Shown: positions 1 through 9,382 of the stretch, in pieces
Layout of the letters: every line of letters begins with the position of its first letter
Position numbering within the stretch: the stretch's first letter is position 1
Assembly (NCBI GenBank): GCA_018399685.1
Contig: JAGYOK010000001.1
Location: 62,001-126,000 of the forward strand
Direction of reading: 5' to 3'
Source: Alphaproteobacteria bacterium
GTDB lineage: Bacteria; Pseudomonadota; Alphaproteobacteria; Micavibrionales; Micavibrionaceae
Length of the DNA: 64,000 bases
Position numbers and translations under genes: made by a program
The notes under the pieces: generated by a model
The model's input: only the letters and a program-made list of their open reading frames with translations
The model's database searches: none
Told to the model about the DNA's origin: nothing

Positions 1-1095
1 GAAGAATTTATAACCATAGACACAGAGTTTTTGCGGGAGAAGACCTATTATCCCAAGCTTTGCCTTGTCCAACTCTCTGGCTCTGATAAAGACGCGCGGG
101 CTGTAGACCCTCTGGCCGAAGGCATTGATATGTCGCCTTTATTCGATTTGTTGCAAAATAAAAGTGTACTTAAAGTTTTTCATGCTTGTCGTCAGGATCT
201 GGAGATCTTTTATAATCTGATGGGCTGCGTTGTCACGCCGATTTTTGATACACAAGTCGCAGCTATGGTCTGTGGATATGGTGATGCAATAAGCTATGAA
301 AAGTTGGTGAAAAGCATTGCGGGCGCCAATATTGACAAAAGCTCTCAATTTACAAACTGGTCACTTCGCCCTTTAAGCGATAAACAGCTCGAATACGCCT
401 TAGGAGATGTTACACATTTGTGTGATGTATATCAGGATTTGCGCGGGCAGCTCAAGAAAACCAAGCGTTGCCGATGGGTTTTCATGGAAGAGGAGATTCT
501 GAACAATCCGGCTACCTATGAAAACGATCCCTACGAGGCATGGAAACGCATCAAGATTCGCTCTCCCAAGCCTCGCTCTTTGGCTATATTGCGAGAGCTG
601 GCAGCGCTGCGGGAGCGGCAGGCACAAAAGTGTAATATCCCTAAAAACTGGGTTATTCGTGATGACACGCTTGCAGATATGGCGGGGCAGGCTCCTCGTG
701 ATATAAAAGACCTGAAAAAAATACGTAATATTTCAAAAGATATTATAAACGGTAAGCTGGGAAATCAGATGCTAAAAGCTATTGAATCAGCTTTGGCCAG
801 CCCCAGGGAAGTGTGGCCGGTTCCGGTAAAGAAAAAACAACTATCTCCCCACGAGATAGTTATCATTGATATCTTGAAAATGCTGTTAAAAATCGAAAGT
901 ACAGAGCATGGGGTTGCTCCAAAAATAATCGCCTCTGTGGATGATCTTGAGGCGATTGCACTGGATGATAATGCAGACGTTCCTGCGCTTAAAGGCTGGC
1001 GCAGGGAAGTGTTCGGAGAAGACGCTCTGGCCGTTAAACATGGCAAAATTGGAATTGGTATTAAAGATAAAAAAATTGTAAAAATTAAGCTGTAA
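1..1095 (+). CDS. rnd: Ribonuclease D, 5'-truncated by window edge
   Basis: Frame is open from base 1 (EEFITIDTEFLREKTYYPKLCLVQLS), with DEDD exonuclease motifs and a C-terminal HRDC-like region; the listed start at 31 is an internal TTG. Confidence 0.9.
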   Translation, partial: EEFITIDTEFLREKTYYPKLCLVQLSGSDKDARAVDPLAEGIDMSPLFDLLQNKSVLKVFHACRQDLEIFYNLMGCVVTPIFDTQVAAMVCGYGDAISYEKLVKSIAGANIDKSSQFTNWSLRPLSDKQLEYALGDVTHLCDVYQDLRGQLKKTKRCRWVFMEEEILNNPATYENDPYEAWKRIKIRSPKPRSLAILRELAALRERQAQKCNIPKNWVIRDDTLADMAGQAPRDIKDLKKIRNISKDIINGKLGNQMLKAIESALASPREVWPVPVKKKQLSPHEIVIIDILKMLLKIESTEHGVAPKIIASVDDLEAIALDDNADVPALKGWRREVFGEDALAVKHGKIGIGIKDKKIVKIKL

Positions 1096-1144
1096 CTCTG
1101 GAGTTTGATGGTTATTGAGATTGATCTGGTAATTGAGTACACGT

Positions 1145-1678
1145 ATGAATGTAAAAAATATTAAGAATACAAAAAGACTATATCTGCTGCGCCATGCGCA
1201 TAGCCCAAGCGTACCGGGAGTAAAAGATATAGATAGAGAGCTTAGCCAAGAAGGGGTTAAGCAGGCCAAAGCTCTTGGCGTTTATATGAAGAAAAATAGC
1301 TTTGCACCTGACATGGTTATGTGCTCCAGTGCGCCGCGTACCCGTAAAACACTGGAAGGTGTGCTGCAAAATGTGCCTGTCGCTAATGTGAAATATTTCC
1401 CCATTCTTTATGCGGGCAGTACCGGAGATTATCTGGCGCAGATACAAGGTTGCGATGATTCGTATAGCAGCATTATGGTCGTTGCCCATAACCCCAGTAT
1501 ATATGGTCTGGTAGCTCTCTTGGCAGAACTTGGTAATGATGCATTGGTTCATCGCCTAACAACGGGGGGATATGCTCCCGCAACACTTAGCGTTCTTGAC
1601 GTCCAGCAAGAAAAATGGGCAGATATTCAACCCGGCAAATGCCCTTTGCTGAACATAGTAAGCCCAAAGGATTATTAA
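1145..1678 (+). CDS. SixA-like histidine phosphatase family protein
   Basis: LYLLRHAHS (RH motif) near the N-terminus, VVAHNPS later; ATG at 1145 preferred over TTG at 1133. Confidence 0.8.
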   Translation: MNVKNIKNTKRLYLLRHAHSPSVPGVKDIDRELSQEGVKQAKALGVYMKKNSFAPDMVMCSSAPRTRKTLEGVLQNVPVANVKYFPILYAGSTGDYLAQIQGCDDSYSSIMVVAHNPSIYGLVALLAELGNDALVHRLTTGGYAPATLSVLDVQQEKWADIQPGKCPLLNIVSPKDY

Positions 1679-1693
1679 ATCTCTAATTAATAA

Positions 1694-1735
1694 AACTTAC
1701 CCCGCAGCTTTTGGCAACGGGGTAGTTAATTTTAC
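1694..1735. terminator. Bidirectional intrinsic terminator between the phosphatase gene and rpmG
   Basis: Inverted repeat TACCCCG/CGGGGTA with A-rich upstream and T-rich downstream flanks, between convergent genes. Confidence 0.6.
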
Positions 1736-1755
1736 AATATTGCCTAACCAAAGAA

Positions 1756-1956
1756 TTACTTCTTGGATGGGGGCATCTTCTTTTCGACAAACATGACATG
1801 TGCGCCTTTATTGCCTGTTTCTGGATTAACAGCCCAAGGGTCATATTTTTTCTTTTTTATTTTATATTCTGCACGTGTGGAGCGCTTCGCGTAATAGCGG
1901 TATCCAGTTCCAGCTTCACTCTCAAGACGTACTTTAACGTATGACGCTTTTGCCAT
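1756..1956 (-). CDS. rpmG: 50S ribosomal protein L33
   Basis: 66 aa basic protein MAKASYVKVRLESEAGTGYRYYAKRSTR...KYDPWA. Confidence 0.9.
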   Translation of the reverse strand: MAKASYVKVRLESEAGTGYRYYAKRSTRAEYKIKKKKYDPWAVNPETGNKGAHVMFVEKKMPPSKK

Positions 1957-2045
1957 TTTCCTAAAACTCCTTTATTCGAAGTCGGTTTTATGAAGGTTTT
2001 GCCAGTAAATGTCAAGTATTTCATAAGCCTGATTGCTATTTTTTA

Positions 2046-4304
2046 TTATTTGCGCCGTGATTGCCGGTTTCTTTGCCCTTGACGAGGCTTATTTTTGCGT
2101 TCCGCGCCTTGGCCTTCTCTGGCAGCTATGGGCTTTTGTATACCTGGAATATCGGCTCCTTTTTGCCCCGGAGCCAAATCAAATATACACGATCCGGTCA
2201 TGCCATCGGCTTCTTTAATGTTGATTCGTATATGTGCTCCTAACCGGAATACCTGTTTTGTACGTCGCCCGACCAAAGCATGAGCGGCTTCATCATGGAT
2301 ATAAAAATCATCGCCTAAGCTACGCATCGGGATAAGCCCGTCTGCGCCGCTTTCATCGAGTGTAACGAACAAACCAAAGCGTGTAACACCGTTTATAGTG
2401 CCGGGGAACTCTGCCCCGATATGGCTGGAGAGATAGCTCGCCGTAAAGCGATCAACAGCAGAGCGCTCAGCCTCCATAGAAGTACGCTCGGTTGCAGAGA
2501 TATGCTGGGCAATTTCCTCTATCCGTGATTTTTCCTCTTTATTCATAGCGCCATCGCCAAGCCCATAAGCGCCGATCAGTGCGCGGTGTACAAGCAAATC
2601 TGAATACCGGCGAATAGGGGAGGTGAAGTGCGCATAACGCTCCAGCGCCAGCCCGAAATGCCCGATATTATCCGGTGAATAAATTGCTTGAGACTGACAG
2701 CGCAACACCATTTGCGAAATTAAATGCGAATAGGGCGAGGCAGCGGCTTTGCGCAGTAGGCCGTTAAGTTGCTGTGGCTTGATATTTTGCCCCTTGGGCA
2801 TGCTCAAGTTAAAGCTCTCGACGAAATCCCGTGCGCTCTCTAGCTTGTCGTAAGATGGCTTGTCATGAATTCGGTAAATGCAAGGATAGTCCTTATTGCC
2901 TTCCAAAGCACTGGCCGCCGCCACATTGGCCAGCACCATAAACTCTTCAATAAGCTTATGCGAATCCAGACGAGCGCGGGGCTTGACTCCTGTCATCACG
3001 CCTTTCTCGTTAATCAAAATTTGCCGTTCTGGCAAATCAAGGTCAAGAGCACCACGGCTGGAGCGTGCTTTATCTAAAATTTTATAAGCTGCATATAACG
3101 GATTAATAACATTGTCCATTAGATGCGCTGTTGTTGCATCGCCATGCCCGTCCCGCGCAGCCTGCACTTGCTCGTAAGTCAGCCGCGCATGAGAGTTTAT
3201 AAGCGCGCGCACGAATTTATAGCGCAGCAATTTGCCTGCCTCATCAATATAAAGATGCACCGCCAGAGATGCTCGCACCTCACCGGGCTTGAGCGAGCAC
3301 AAATCATTCGACAAAGCTTCGGGGAGCATCGGTACAACACGGTCAGGAAAGTAAGTAGAGTTACCTCTTGCTTGCGCTTCCTTATCCAAATCAGTGCCAA
3401 AGCACACATAATGCGCAACGTCGGCAATAGCAACAATCATGTGATAACCGCCCTCGACGGTCTTTTCTGCAAACACTGCATCGTCGAAATCACGGGCATC
3501 TGCTCCGTCTATTGTTACTAAAGGAATGGCGCGTAAATCCTCACGCTTACCCAAGGGAGGAACTTTTAAATCCTTTGTTTCATCCAAAACAGCCTTGGGG
3601 AATGAGTCACTTAAACCCGCCTCGTGCAAGGCAATCAGGCTAATAGTTTTAGGATCGCCCTGTCGCCCTAAAATTTCACTCACCTTGACCTGCTTGCGCT
3701 TCAGCCCACGCGAAGGCAGTATCTCGGCTGTGGCAAGATCGCCGTCTTTGGCACCGTTCAAATCTCCGATAGCGATGTCAAAATCGTACTTGGCTTTCTT
3801 ATGGGTCGGAACCAATATCGCCCCGCGCTTTTGCATACGGATAATACCTAAAACCGAGCCACCATCATGTCGTGCCCCTTCATCTACAAGGCGAATAATC
3901 CGCGCTTCGTAAAAGCCATCATTAACACGAGAAAGACGACATAAGGCGCGGCTACCCTCACGCACATTCTTAAAATTTTTAGGGTCGGGAACAATCTCTA
4001 TTTTTGGCGGAGCACCTTGCAAGGCCTCATCCCAATCAAGGGGAAGGGCAAACACATCACCATCAAGATCAATTTCGTGAACGCGTACAACAGTTACCGA
4101 AGGCAGGCCATCCGGCGCGCTATAGGCTCCGCCCGGCTGTTTGGTAATTGAACTGTCTTTTGTTAAGGTTTTCAATATCTGCTTTAGCGCAACGCGGTTT
4201 TCTCCACCCTTAATCCCAAATGCTCGCGCGATTTCGCGCTTGGTTAACGGCTTGGGGGAGGTCTGTATAAACTTGAAAACCGCTTCTTTATTCAATGTAG
4301 TCAT
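2046..4304 (-). CDS. rnr: Ribonuclease R
   Basis: 752 aa; RNB motif DARDFDDAVFAE, HFTSPIRRYSDLLVHR, C-terminal S1-like domain and basic tail. Confidence 0.95.
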   Translation of the reverse strand: MTTLNKEAVFKFIQTSPKPLTKREIARAFGIKGGENRVALKQILKTLTKDSSITKQPGGAYSAPDGLPSVTVVRVHEIDLDGDVFALPLDWDEALQGAPPKIEIVPDPKNFKNVREGSRALCRLSRVNDGFYEARIIRLVDEGARHDGGSVLGIIRMQKRGAILVPTHKKAKYDFDIAIGDLNGAKDGDLATAEILPSRGLKRKQVKVSEILGRQGDPKTISLIALHEAGLSDSFPKAVLDETKDLKVPPLGKREDLRAIPLVTIDGADARDFDDAVFAEKTVEGGYHMIVAIADVAHYVCFGTDLDKEAQARGNSTYFPDRVVPMLPEALSNDLCSLKPGEVRASLAVHLYIDEAGKLLRYKFVRALINSHARLTYEQVQAARDGHGDATTAHLMDNVINPLYAAYKILDKARSSRGALDLDLPERQILINEKGVMTGVKPRARLDSHKLIEEFMVLANVAAASALEGNKDYPCIYRIHDKPSYDKLESARDFVESFNLSMPKGQNIKPQQLNGLLRKAAASPYSHLISQMVLRCQSQAIYSPDNIGHFGLALERYAHFTSPIRRYSDLLVHRALIGAYGLGDGAMNKEEKSRIEEIAQHISATERTSMEAERSAVDRFTASYLSSHIGAEFPGTINGVTRFGLFVTLDESGADGLIPMRSLGDDFYIHDEAAHALVGRRTKQVFRLGAHIRINIKEADGMTGSCIFDLAPGQKGADIPGIQKPIAAREGQGAERKNKPRQGQRNRQSRRK

Positions 4305-4425
4305 GAGGCACTGTGTAGACTTTATTTAGGGAAGCGTAAAGGAAATAATGCTTTTTGACATATAGTAACGCAGTGGTGTAAAGAGGATTAGGCAGGATAT
4401 TTTACCAAAAAGGAAAAAATTGGAT

Positions 4426-4800
4426 ATGAGAGGGATTAAAAAAGAACCAGTTTTGGGATGTATTAATGATGACATCCCTTTGTCTGAAATTATTGCGATA
4501 AGCTCAAGTATGGTTGATGAATACACAGAGCATGTGGATGTTTATGTTGACTTTCGGGGTAACGGTAAATTAATTGAAGATCCCATAGAGAACGATCAGG
4601 CTTTTGCCGCAAATCTGGAACAAGTTAAAAAAGACTTATTGGAAAAGGGTATGTTATTGGAATTACTAATAGCCCCTAATGGTAAAGAGTTATGGGTTAA
4701 CAAAAATTTTGTACCAACAGTAAAACAACAGTTTAAATCCAGCCAGGAATTGGAAGACGCATGTTCTGATAAAAATTTACCTGTTTTTGTGATTATGTAA
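4426..4800 (+). CDS. Hypothetical protein
   Basis: About 124 aa ORF on the opposite strand between rnr and topA; coherent acidic composition; no family recognised. Confidence 0.55.
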   Translation: MRGIKKEPVLGCINDDIPLSEIIAISSSMVDEYTEHVDVYVDFRGNGKLIEDPIENDQAFAANLEQVKKDLLEKGMLLELLIAPNGKELWVNKNFVPTVKQQFKSSQELEDACSDKNLPVFVIM

Positions 4801-4849
4801 TAAAATGTAGTGGTTCCTACTTGATCTGACAGCCTCAGCCTCGTTTTTG

Positions 4850-7429
4850 TTATTTAGAAGCACTTTTCTTTTTCGTCGCAGTTTTTTTCTTCTTACTGGC
4901 AGTGGTTTTTTTCTTCTTTTTCTTCGACTTGGATTTTGTTTCTTTTCCTTCAGCTTTAGCAATCTTCGCTGCTTCACGAGCGGCGCGTTTTTCAGCGCCA
5001 AGAGCTAGCACTTCAACCGCGCGGTTCATGCCAACATGCATAACGTCATCGCCTTTAGGCAAGGATGTAAATGTGCCCTGATGTTTCAAGAACGGACCAA
5101 AACGACCAATGCCCGCTTGAATCATCTCGCCTGTCTCCGGGTGCTCACCCACATCACGCGGCAGCGATAACAGCCCCAAAGCTAGATCCAAAGTTACATC
5201 TTCGGCGTTTGTTCCAGCGGCCAGACCCTGACGCTTCGGCTTAGGTAAAGCCTTTTTCTTTGGCTTTTTAGGAGCTTTTTTATCAGCTTTTTTGGCCTCT
5301 TTGACCTTCTTCTCATGTTCTTTTTCGGCTTGACCGTTCAAAGCCTCAACCTCGGCCACGGCCTCAGGAGCCGGATCAATTTGTACATAAGGGCCATAAG
5401 GGCCACGGCGCAGCGATACTGTACGGCCACTATCAGGATCATTTCCTAGAATCTTGGGCTCATTTGCCAGCGCAGCCGTTTCGGCATCCTCACCATCAGG
5501 AGCAACCAGAGCTCTGGTAAATTTACATTCAGGATAATTAGAGCACCCAATAAAAGCACCAAACTTACCGAGTTTAAGCCCCAAGCGGCCTTCTTCTAAC
5601 TTTTCATCATCGGCACAAGCTCTACATTTGCGCGTTTCATTACCTTCGGGGAAGAAGTGAACACCAAGCTCGGCATCCAGGTGGTCAATAACATCGGTTA
5701 TTGTAAGGTCTTTGGTTTCATCTACAGCCGCCTTAAAGTCTATCCAAAACAGGCGAATAGCTTCCTTCCATGCTACATGCCCCGAAGCAATCGCATCCAG
5801 CTCTTCTTCCAGATTGGCCGTGAAATCATAATCGACATAGCGGGCGAAGAACTTGGCCAGAAATGTTGTAACCAGTCTCCCACGATCTTCTGGCACAAAG
5901 CGCCGCTTTTCCATGGTTACATAATTACGATCACGCAAGACTTGCAAAATAGACGCGTATGTTGACGGGCGGCCAATGCCCAGCTCTTCCATTTGCTTAA
6001 CCAGCGAGGCCTCACTATAACGCGGCGGAGGCTGAGTGAAGTGTTGATCTGTAGAGGTGTTAATAAGCTTCGTTGGATCACGCTCTTTCATCGGTGGCAA
6101 GACGCGGTCTTTTCCATTTCCGTTTCCATTTGTTTCATCATCATCTTTATCTTCGTGATAAAGCGTCAAAAAGCCGTCAAAGGCAATAACCGAGCCATTT
6201 GCCCGCAAAACCACATCATCTGTTCCATCCGCAATATCGACCTTCACCTGATCGAGTACGGCATTTTCCATCTGCGAAGCAACGGTGCGCTTCCAGATCA
6301 GATCATAGAGCTTCCACTGGTCTTCTTCGAGCCTGCCACGCATCATCGAAGGCGTACGTGTTAGATCAGTCGGACGAATAGCTTCGTGTGCTTCCTGAGC
6401 ATTCTTGGCCTTGGACTTATAAAGTCTTGGCGTATCTGGAAGGTATTTATCCCCGTATTCTTTAGTAATTATGCTACGACATCCGGCAACAGCTTCATTC
6501 GATAAGGTAGTGCCGTCGGTTCTCATATAGGTGATTAAACCGCCATCATCATTACCTTCGTATAATCTTTGAGCCAACCGCATGGTACGTGACGCCGACA
6601 TACCCAATTTACGTGAAGCATCCATCTGTAAGGTCGAAGTAATAAACGGAGCGGGCGGAGTTCGGCGAACCTGTTTCTTCTCAATTTGTTGAATTGAAAG
6701 CTTTTTACCTTCAATGCGAGCTGCCGCGGCTGTTGCTGCCTCTTCGGTTCCAATATCAAATTTATCAAGCTTATTTCCCGCCAAATGCGTTAGCCGCGCG
6801 GTAAACGGTGCACCATCAGAAGTATGCAGCAGTGCTTCAATGCTCCAGTATTCCTGAGGCTTGAAAGCTTCGATCTCTGTCTCACGCTCACATATCAAGC
6901 GCAGAGCAACAGATTGCACACGCCCGGCAGAACGGGAGCCGGGGAGTTTCCGCCATAAAACCGGAGAGAGATTAAACCCAACCAGATAATCCAAAGCCCT
7001 CCGAGCCAGATAAGCATCAATTAAAGGCTGATCAAGCCCCCGCGCATTCTTGAACGCATTTTGTACAGCCGCCTTTGTGATCTCGTTAAAGGTCACACGG
7101 TGTACGCCTTTGCCTTCCAAAAGACCTTCTTCTTTCAAAATTTCATAAATGTGCCATGCAATAGCTTCTCCCTCGCGGTCAGGGTCGGGAGCTAGATACA
7201 ATGCATCAGCCGTTTTCAGCGCTTTTTTGATATCTCGCAGCGTTTTGTCGGCGCGATCCCCCATCTGCCATTTCATAATGAAATCGTCATCAGGAAGAAC
7301 CGAGCCATCCTTATTAACCAGATCACGAACATGCCCGTAAGAAGCAAGTACCTCATAATCCGTGCCTAAATATTTGTTGATAGTTTTGGCTTTAGCTGGT
7401 GATTCAACAATGACGAGATTTTTACTCAA
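4850..7429 (-). CDS. topA: DNA topoisomerase I
   Basis: 859 aa; MSKNLVIVESPAKAKTINKYLG Toprim start, PDPDREGEAIAWH, GLITYMRTDG, zinc-finger and TopA C-terminal repeats, Lys-rich tail. Confidence 0.97.
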   Translation of the reverse strand: MSKNLVIVESPAKAKTINKYLGTDYEVLASYGHVRDLVNKDGSVLPDDDFIMKWQMGDRADKTLRDIKKALKTADALYLAPDPDREGEAIAWHIYEILKEEGLLEGKGVHRVTFNEITKAAVQNAFKNARGLDQPLIDAYLARRALDYLVGFNLSPVLWRKLPGSRSAGRVQSVALRLICERETEIEAFKPQEYWSIEALLHTSDGAPFTARLTHLAGNKLDKFDIGTEEAATAAAARIEGKKLSIQQIEKKQVRRTPPAPFITSTLQMDASRKLGMSASRTMRLAQRLYEGNDDGGLITYMRTDGTTLSNEAVAGCRSIITKEYGDKYLPDTPRLYKSKAKNAQEAHEAIRPTDLTRTPSMMRGRLEEDQWKLYDLIWKRTVASQMENAVLDQVKVDIADGTDDVVLRANGSVIAFDGFLTLYHEDKDDDETNGNGNGKDRVLPPMKERDPTKLINTSTDQHFTQPPPRYSEASLVKQMEELGIGRPSTYASILQVLRDRNYVTMEKRRFVPEDRGRLVTTFLAKFFARYVDYDFTANLEEELDAIASGHVAWKEAIRLFWIDFKAAVDETKDLTITDVIDHLDAELGVHFFPEGNETRKCRACADDEKLEEGRLGLKLGKFGAFIGCSNYPECKFTRALVAPDGEDAETAALANEPKILGNDPDSGRTVSLRRGPYGPYVQIDPAPEAVAEVEALNGQAEKEHEKKVKEAKKADKKAPKKPKKKALPKPKRQGLAAGTNAEDVTLDLALGLLSLPRDVGEHPETGEMIQAGIGRFGPFLKHQGTFTSLPKGDDVMHVGMNRAVEVLALGAEKRAAREAAKIAKAEGKETKSKSKKKKKKTTASKKKKTATKKKSASK

Positions 7430-7453
7430 ACCATGCCTCTTTTGTTTTTTATT

Positions 7454-8620
7454 TTAATTATCATTTTGTTTTATCAGGATTATTTTATTTCCTGGGAGGC
7501 GCTTAATACGCCCTGCTAGCTCCAGTTCCATCAGAACCAACTGAAGTTCGGAGATAGTCACATGACATGCTCTGAGCAATTCGTCAACATTTATTGCAGT
7601 AAAAGACAGGCTGGAAATAATTTTATCTTGAAGCAATTCTCTGGATTTTGGTTCTGTCAGTTCTTCACATTTTGCAATATTGGTAACAAAACTTCGTTCC
7701 TGTACAACAGGTTCTCGAAAGCCATTTCCAGAAAAGTTCATAATAATTTCCATTACATCTTCCGCGTTACGTATCAAAGTGGCGCCTTCACGTATGAGAT
7801 GGTTAGGCCCTTGCGCCCGTGGATCGAGCGGCGATCCCGGAATCGCCATAATATTGCGCCCTTGTTCTCCAGCCATGCGCGCTGTAATAAGCGAGCCGGA
7901 ACGCATACCGGCCTCAACTACGATTACAGCCGCAGACAATCCCGAAACAATTCTATTTCTGCGCGGAAATGCTGCGGCAAAAGGTTTTGCGCCAAAAGCG
8001 CTCTCCGCTATAACAGCGCCTTTTTCTATAATTTCATCATAGAGCTTTTGGTTTTCTTCCGGGTAGACAACATCCACGCCGCCCGCGACAACAGCGATAG
8101 TTCCACTTTCCAAAGCCCCTTGATGAGCTGCCGTATCTATCCCGCGAGCCATACCGGAAGCAATAACCTGATCTTTTGCTCCCAATTCTTTTGCCAGCCT
8201 ACTTGCGAAATTTTTACCATTAAGGGACGCATTACGTGCTCCCACAATACCGACGCATGATCGGTTAAGAAGCAGGGGATTTCCCAAAACGCTAATAACA
8301 GGGGGGGCATCATCAATAGAGGCAAGAGCCAGAGGATAGGCTTCGTCCTTTACAGTAAGAATCGCTCCCCCGCGCTTTTTCAGCTTTTTATATTCAGCAA
8401 GGACTTGCCCCACAGGAGGAGGGGATAAAGGTTTTTTAATCCCGCCACGACGCGATAATTCAGGAAGAGCTTCAAGAGCATTTTTGGCAGAGCCAAAGCG
8501 CTCAAGCAACTGATAGAAAGTAATCGGGCCGATATTATCGGTGCGAATAAGCCTGAGCCAGTTCAGGCGCTCTTCTTCACTTAAATTGGTGGAGGGGCTA
8601 TATATTGTTTGCGTTTTCAC
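7454..8620 (-). CDS. dprA: DNA-processing protein DprA
   Basis: Rossmann-like DprA core (GIVGARNASLNGKNFASRLAKELG, SGMARGIDTAAHQGAL, SGSLITARMAGEQGR). GTG start at 8620 proposed because an AAGGG SD precedes it and the upstream ORF extension is encoded by palindromes. Confidence 0.9.
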   Translation of the reverse strand: MKTQTIYSPSTNLSEEERLNWLRLIRTDNIGPITFYQLLERFGSAKNALEALPELSRRGGIKKPLSPPPVGQVLAEYKKLKKRGGAILTVKDEAYPLALASIDDAPPVISVLGNPLLLNRSCVGIVGARNASLNGKNFASRLAKELGAKDQVIASGMARGIDTAAHQGALESGTIAVVAGGVDVVYPEENQKLYDEIIEKGAVIAESAFGAKPFAAAFPRRNRIVSGLSAAVIVVEAGMRSGSLITARMAGEQGRNIMAIPGSPLDPRAQGPNHLIREGATLIRNAEDVMEIIMNFSGNGFREPVVQERSFVTNIAKCEELTEPKSRELLQDKIISSLSFTAINVDELLRACHVTISELQLVLMELELAGRIKRLPGNKIILIKQNDN

Positions 8621-8637
8621 TGTTTCCCTTTTTATAA

Positions 8638-8709
8638 CGTCATTACACGGCTTGTCCGTGTAATCTAGTAGGTTAAATGGATTGCACGCACTAATGGCGT
8701 GCAATGACG
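8638..8709. repeat. Composite palindromic element (two adjacent hairpins)
   Basis: ATTACACGG-cttgt-CCGTGTAAT (8642-8664) and ATTGCACGC-actaatg-GCGTGCAAT (8681-8705); outer arms CGTCATTACACG/CGTGCAATGACG also pair (one G.U). Confidence 0.7.
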
Positions 8710-8719
8710 TGGTTGTGTG

Positions 8720-9367
8720 TTACCCTTTACTCCCGCTGATCTTGCTTTCTGTTCCAGACAGTAACCGCTGGATATTTTCTTTATGTCGTAACCATACAAA
8801 AATTGTAATCGCAGCACAAATCACAGCAGTTGATCCGCCATAAATGAAGTACGTTGCAATAGGAGCTACAGCTACGGCACATAATGCGGATAGAGAAGAA
8901 TAACGGGTTGTGAAAGCAACGACCAACCAAGTCGCAATAGCAATTAGACCGCTATAAGGTACAGCGGCAAGAAGTACACCCAATGTTGTTGCAACACCTT
9001 TTCCACCCTTAAATTTAAGCCATATAGGGAAGCAATGGCCGATTATTGCACCAATACCGCTAATGATCGCTATAACAATAGACATCTCCGCGCCCCACAT
9101 TTCACTGTATTGCATAGCAGGAAAACCGCCAAACAGGATCAAAATTGGAATACTGCCTTTGCCCATATCGGTGAGTAAAGTGGCAACAGCCAATAGCTTA
9201 TTTCCTGTCCTTAGCACATTTGTAGCGCCAATATTATTGGAGCCAATCTTACGGATATCTCCATAACCGGCAGCATAGGACAGGATCAAACCAAAAGGAA
9301 TTGATCCTGCTACATAACCAACGCTAAAGGGAATTAGAATCAGATTAAACAAGCTTTCCCAGTCCAT
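8720..9367 (-). CDS. plsY: Glycerol-3-phosphate acyltransferase PlsY
   Basis: GSIPFGLIL, GSNNIGATNVLR, KFKGGKGVATTLGV motifs; multi-TM. Confidence 0.95.
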   Translation of the reverse strand: MDWESLFNLILIPFSVGYVAGSIPFGLILSYAAGYGDIRKIGSNNIGATNVLRTGNKLLAVATLLTDMGKGSIPILILFGGFPAMQYSEMWGAEMSIVIAIISGIGAIIGHCFPIWLKFKGGKGVATTLGVLLAAVPYSGLIAIATWLVVAFTTRYSSLSALCAVAVAPIATYFIYGGSTAVICAAITIFVWLRHKENIQRLLSGTESKISGSKG

Positions 9368-9382
9368 ATCAACCTCTTTTAA

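Noticed and set aside
7562-8260. 232-aa plus-strand ORF
   Set aside because: Antisense to dprA core; biased composition and no recognisable domain.
8621-8704. N-terminal extension of DprA in the ORF track
   Set aside because: Encoded by palindromic sequence; GTG 8620 has an AAGGG Shine-Dalgarno.
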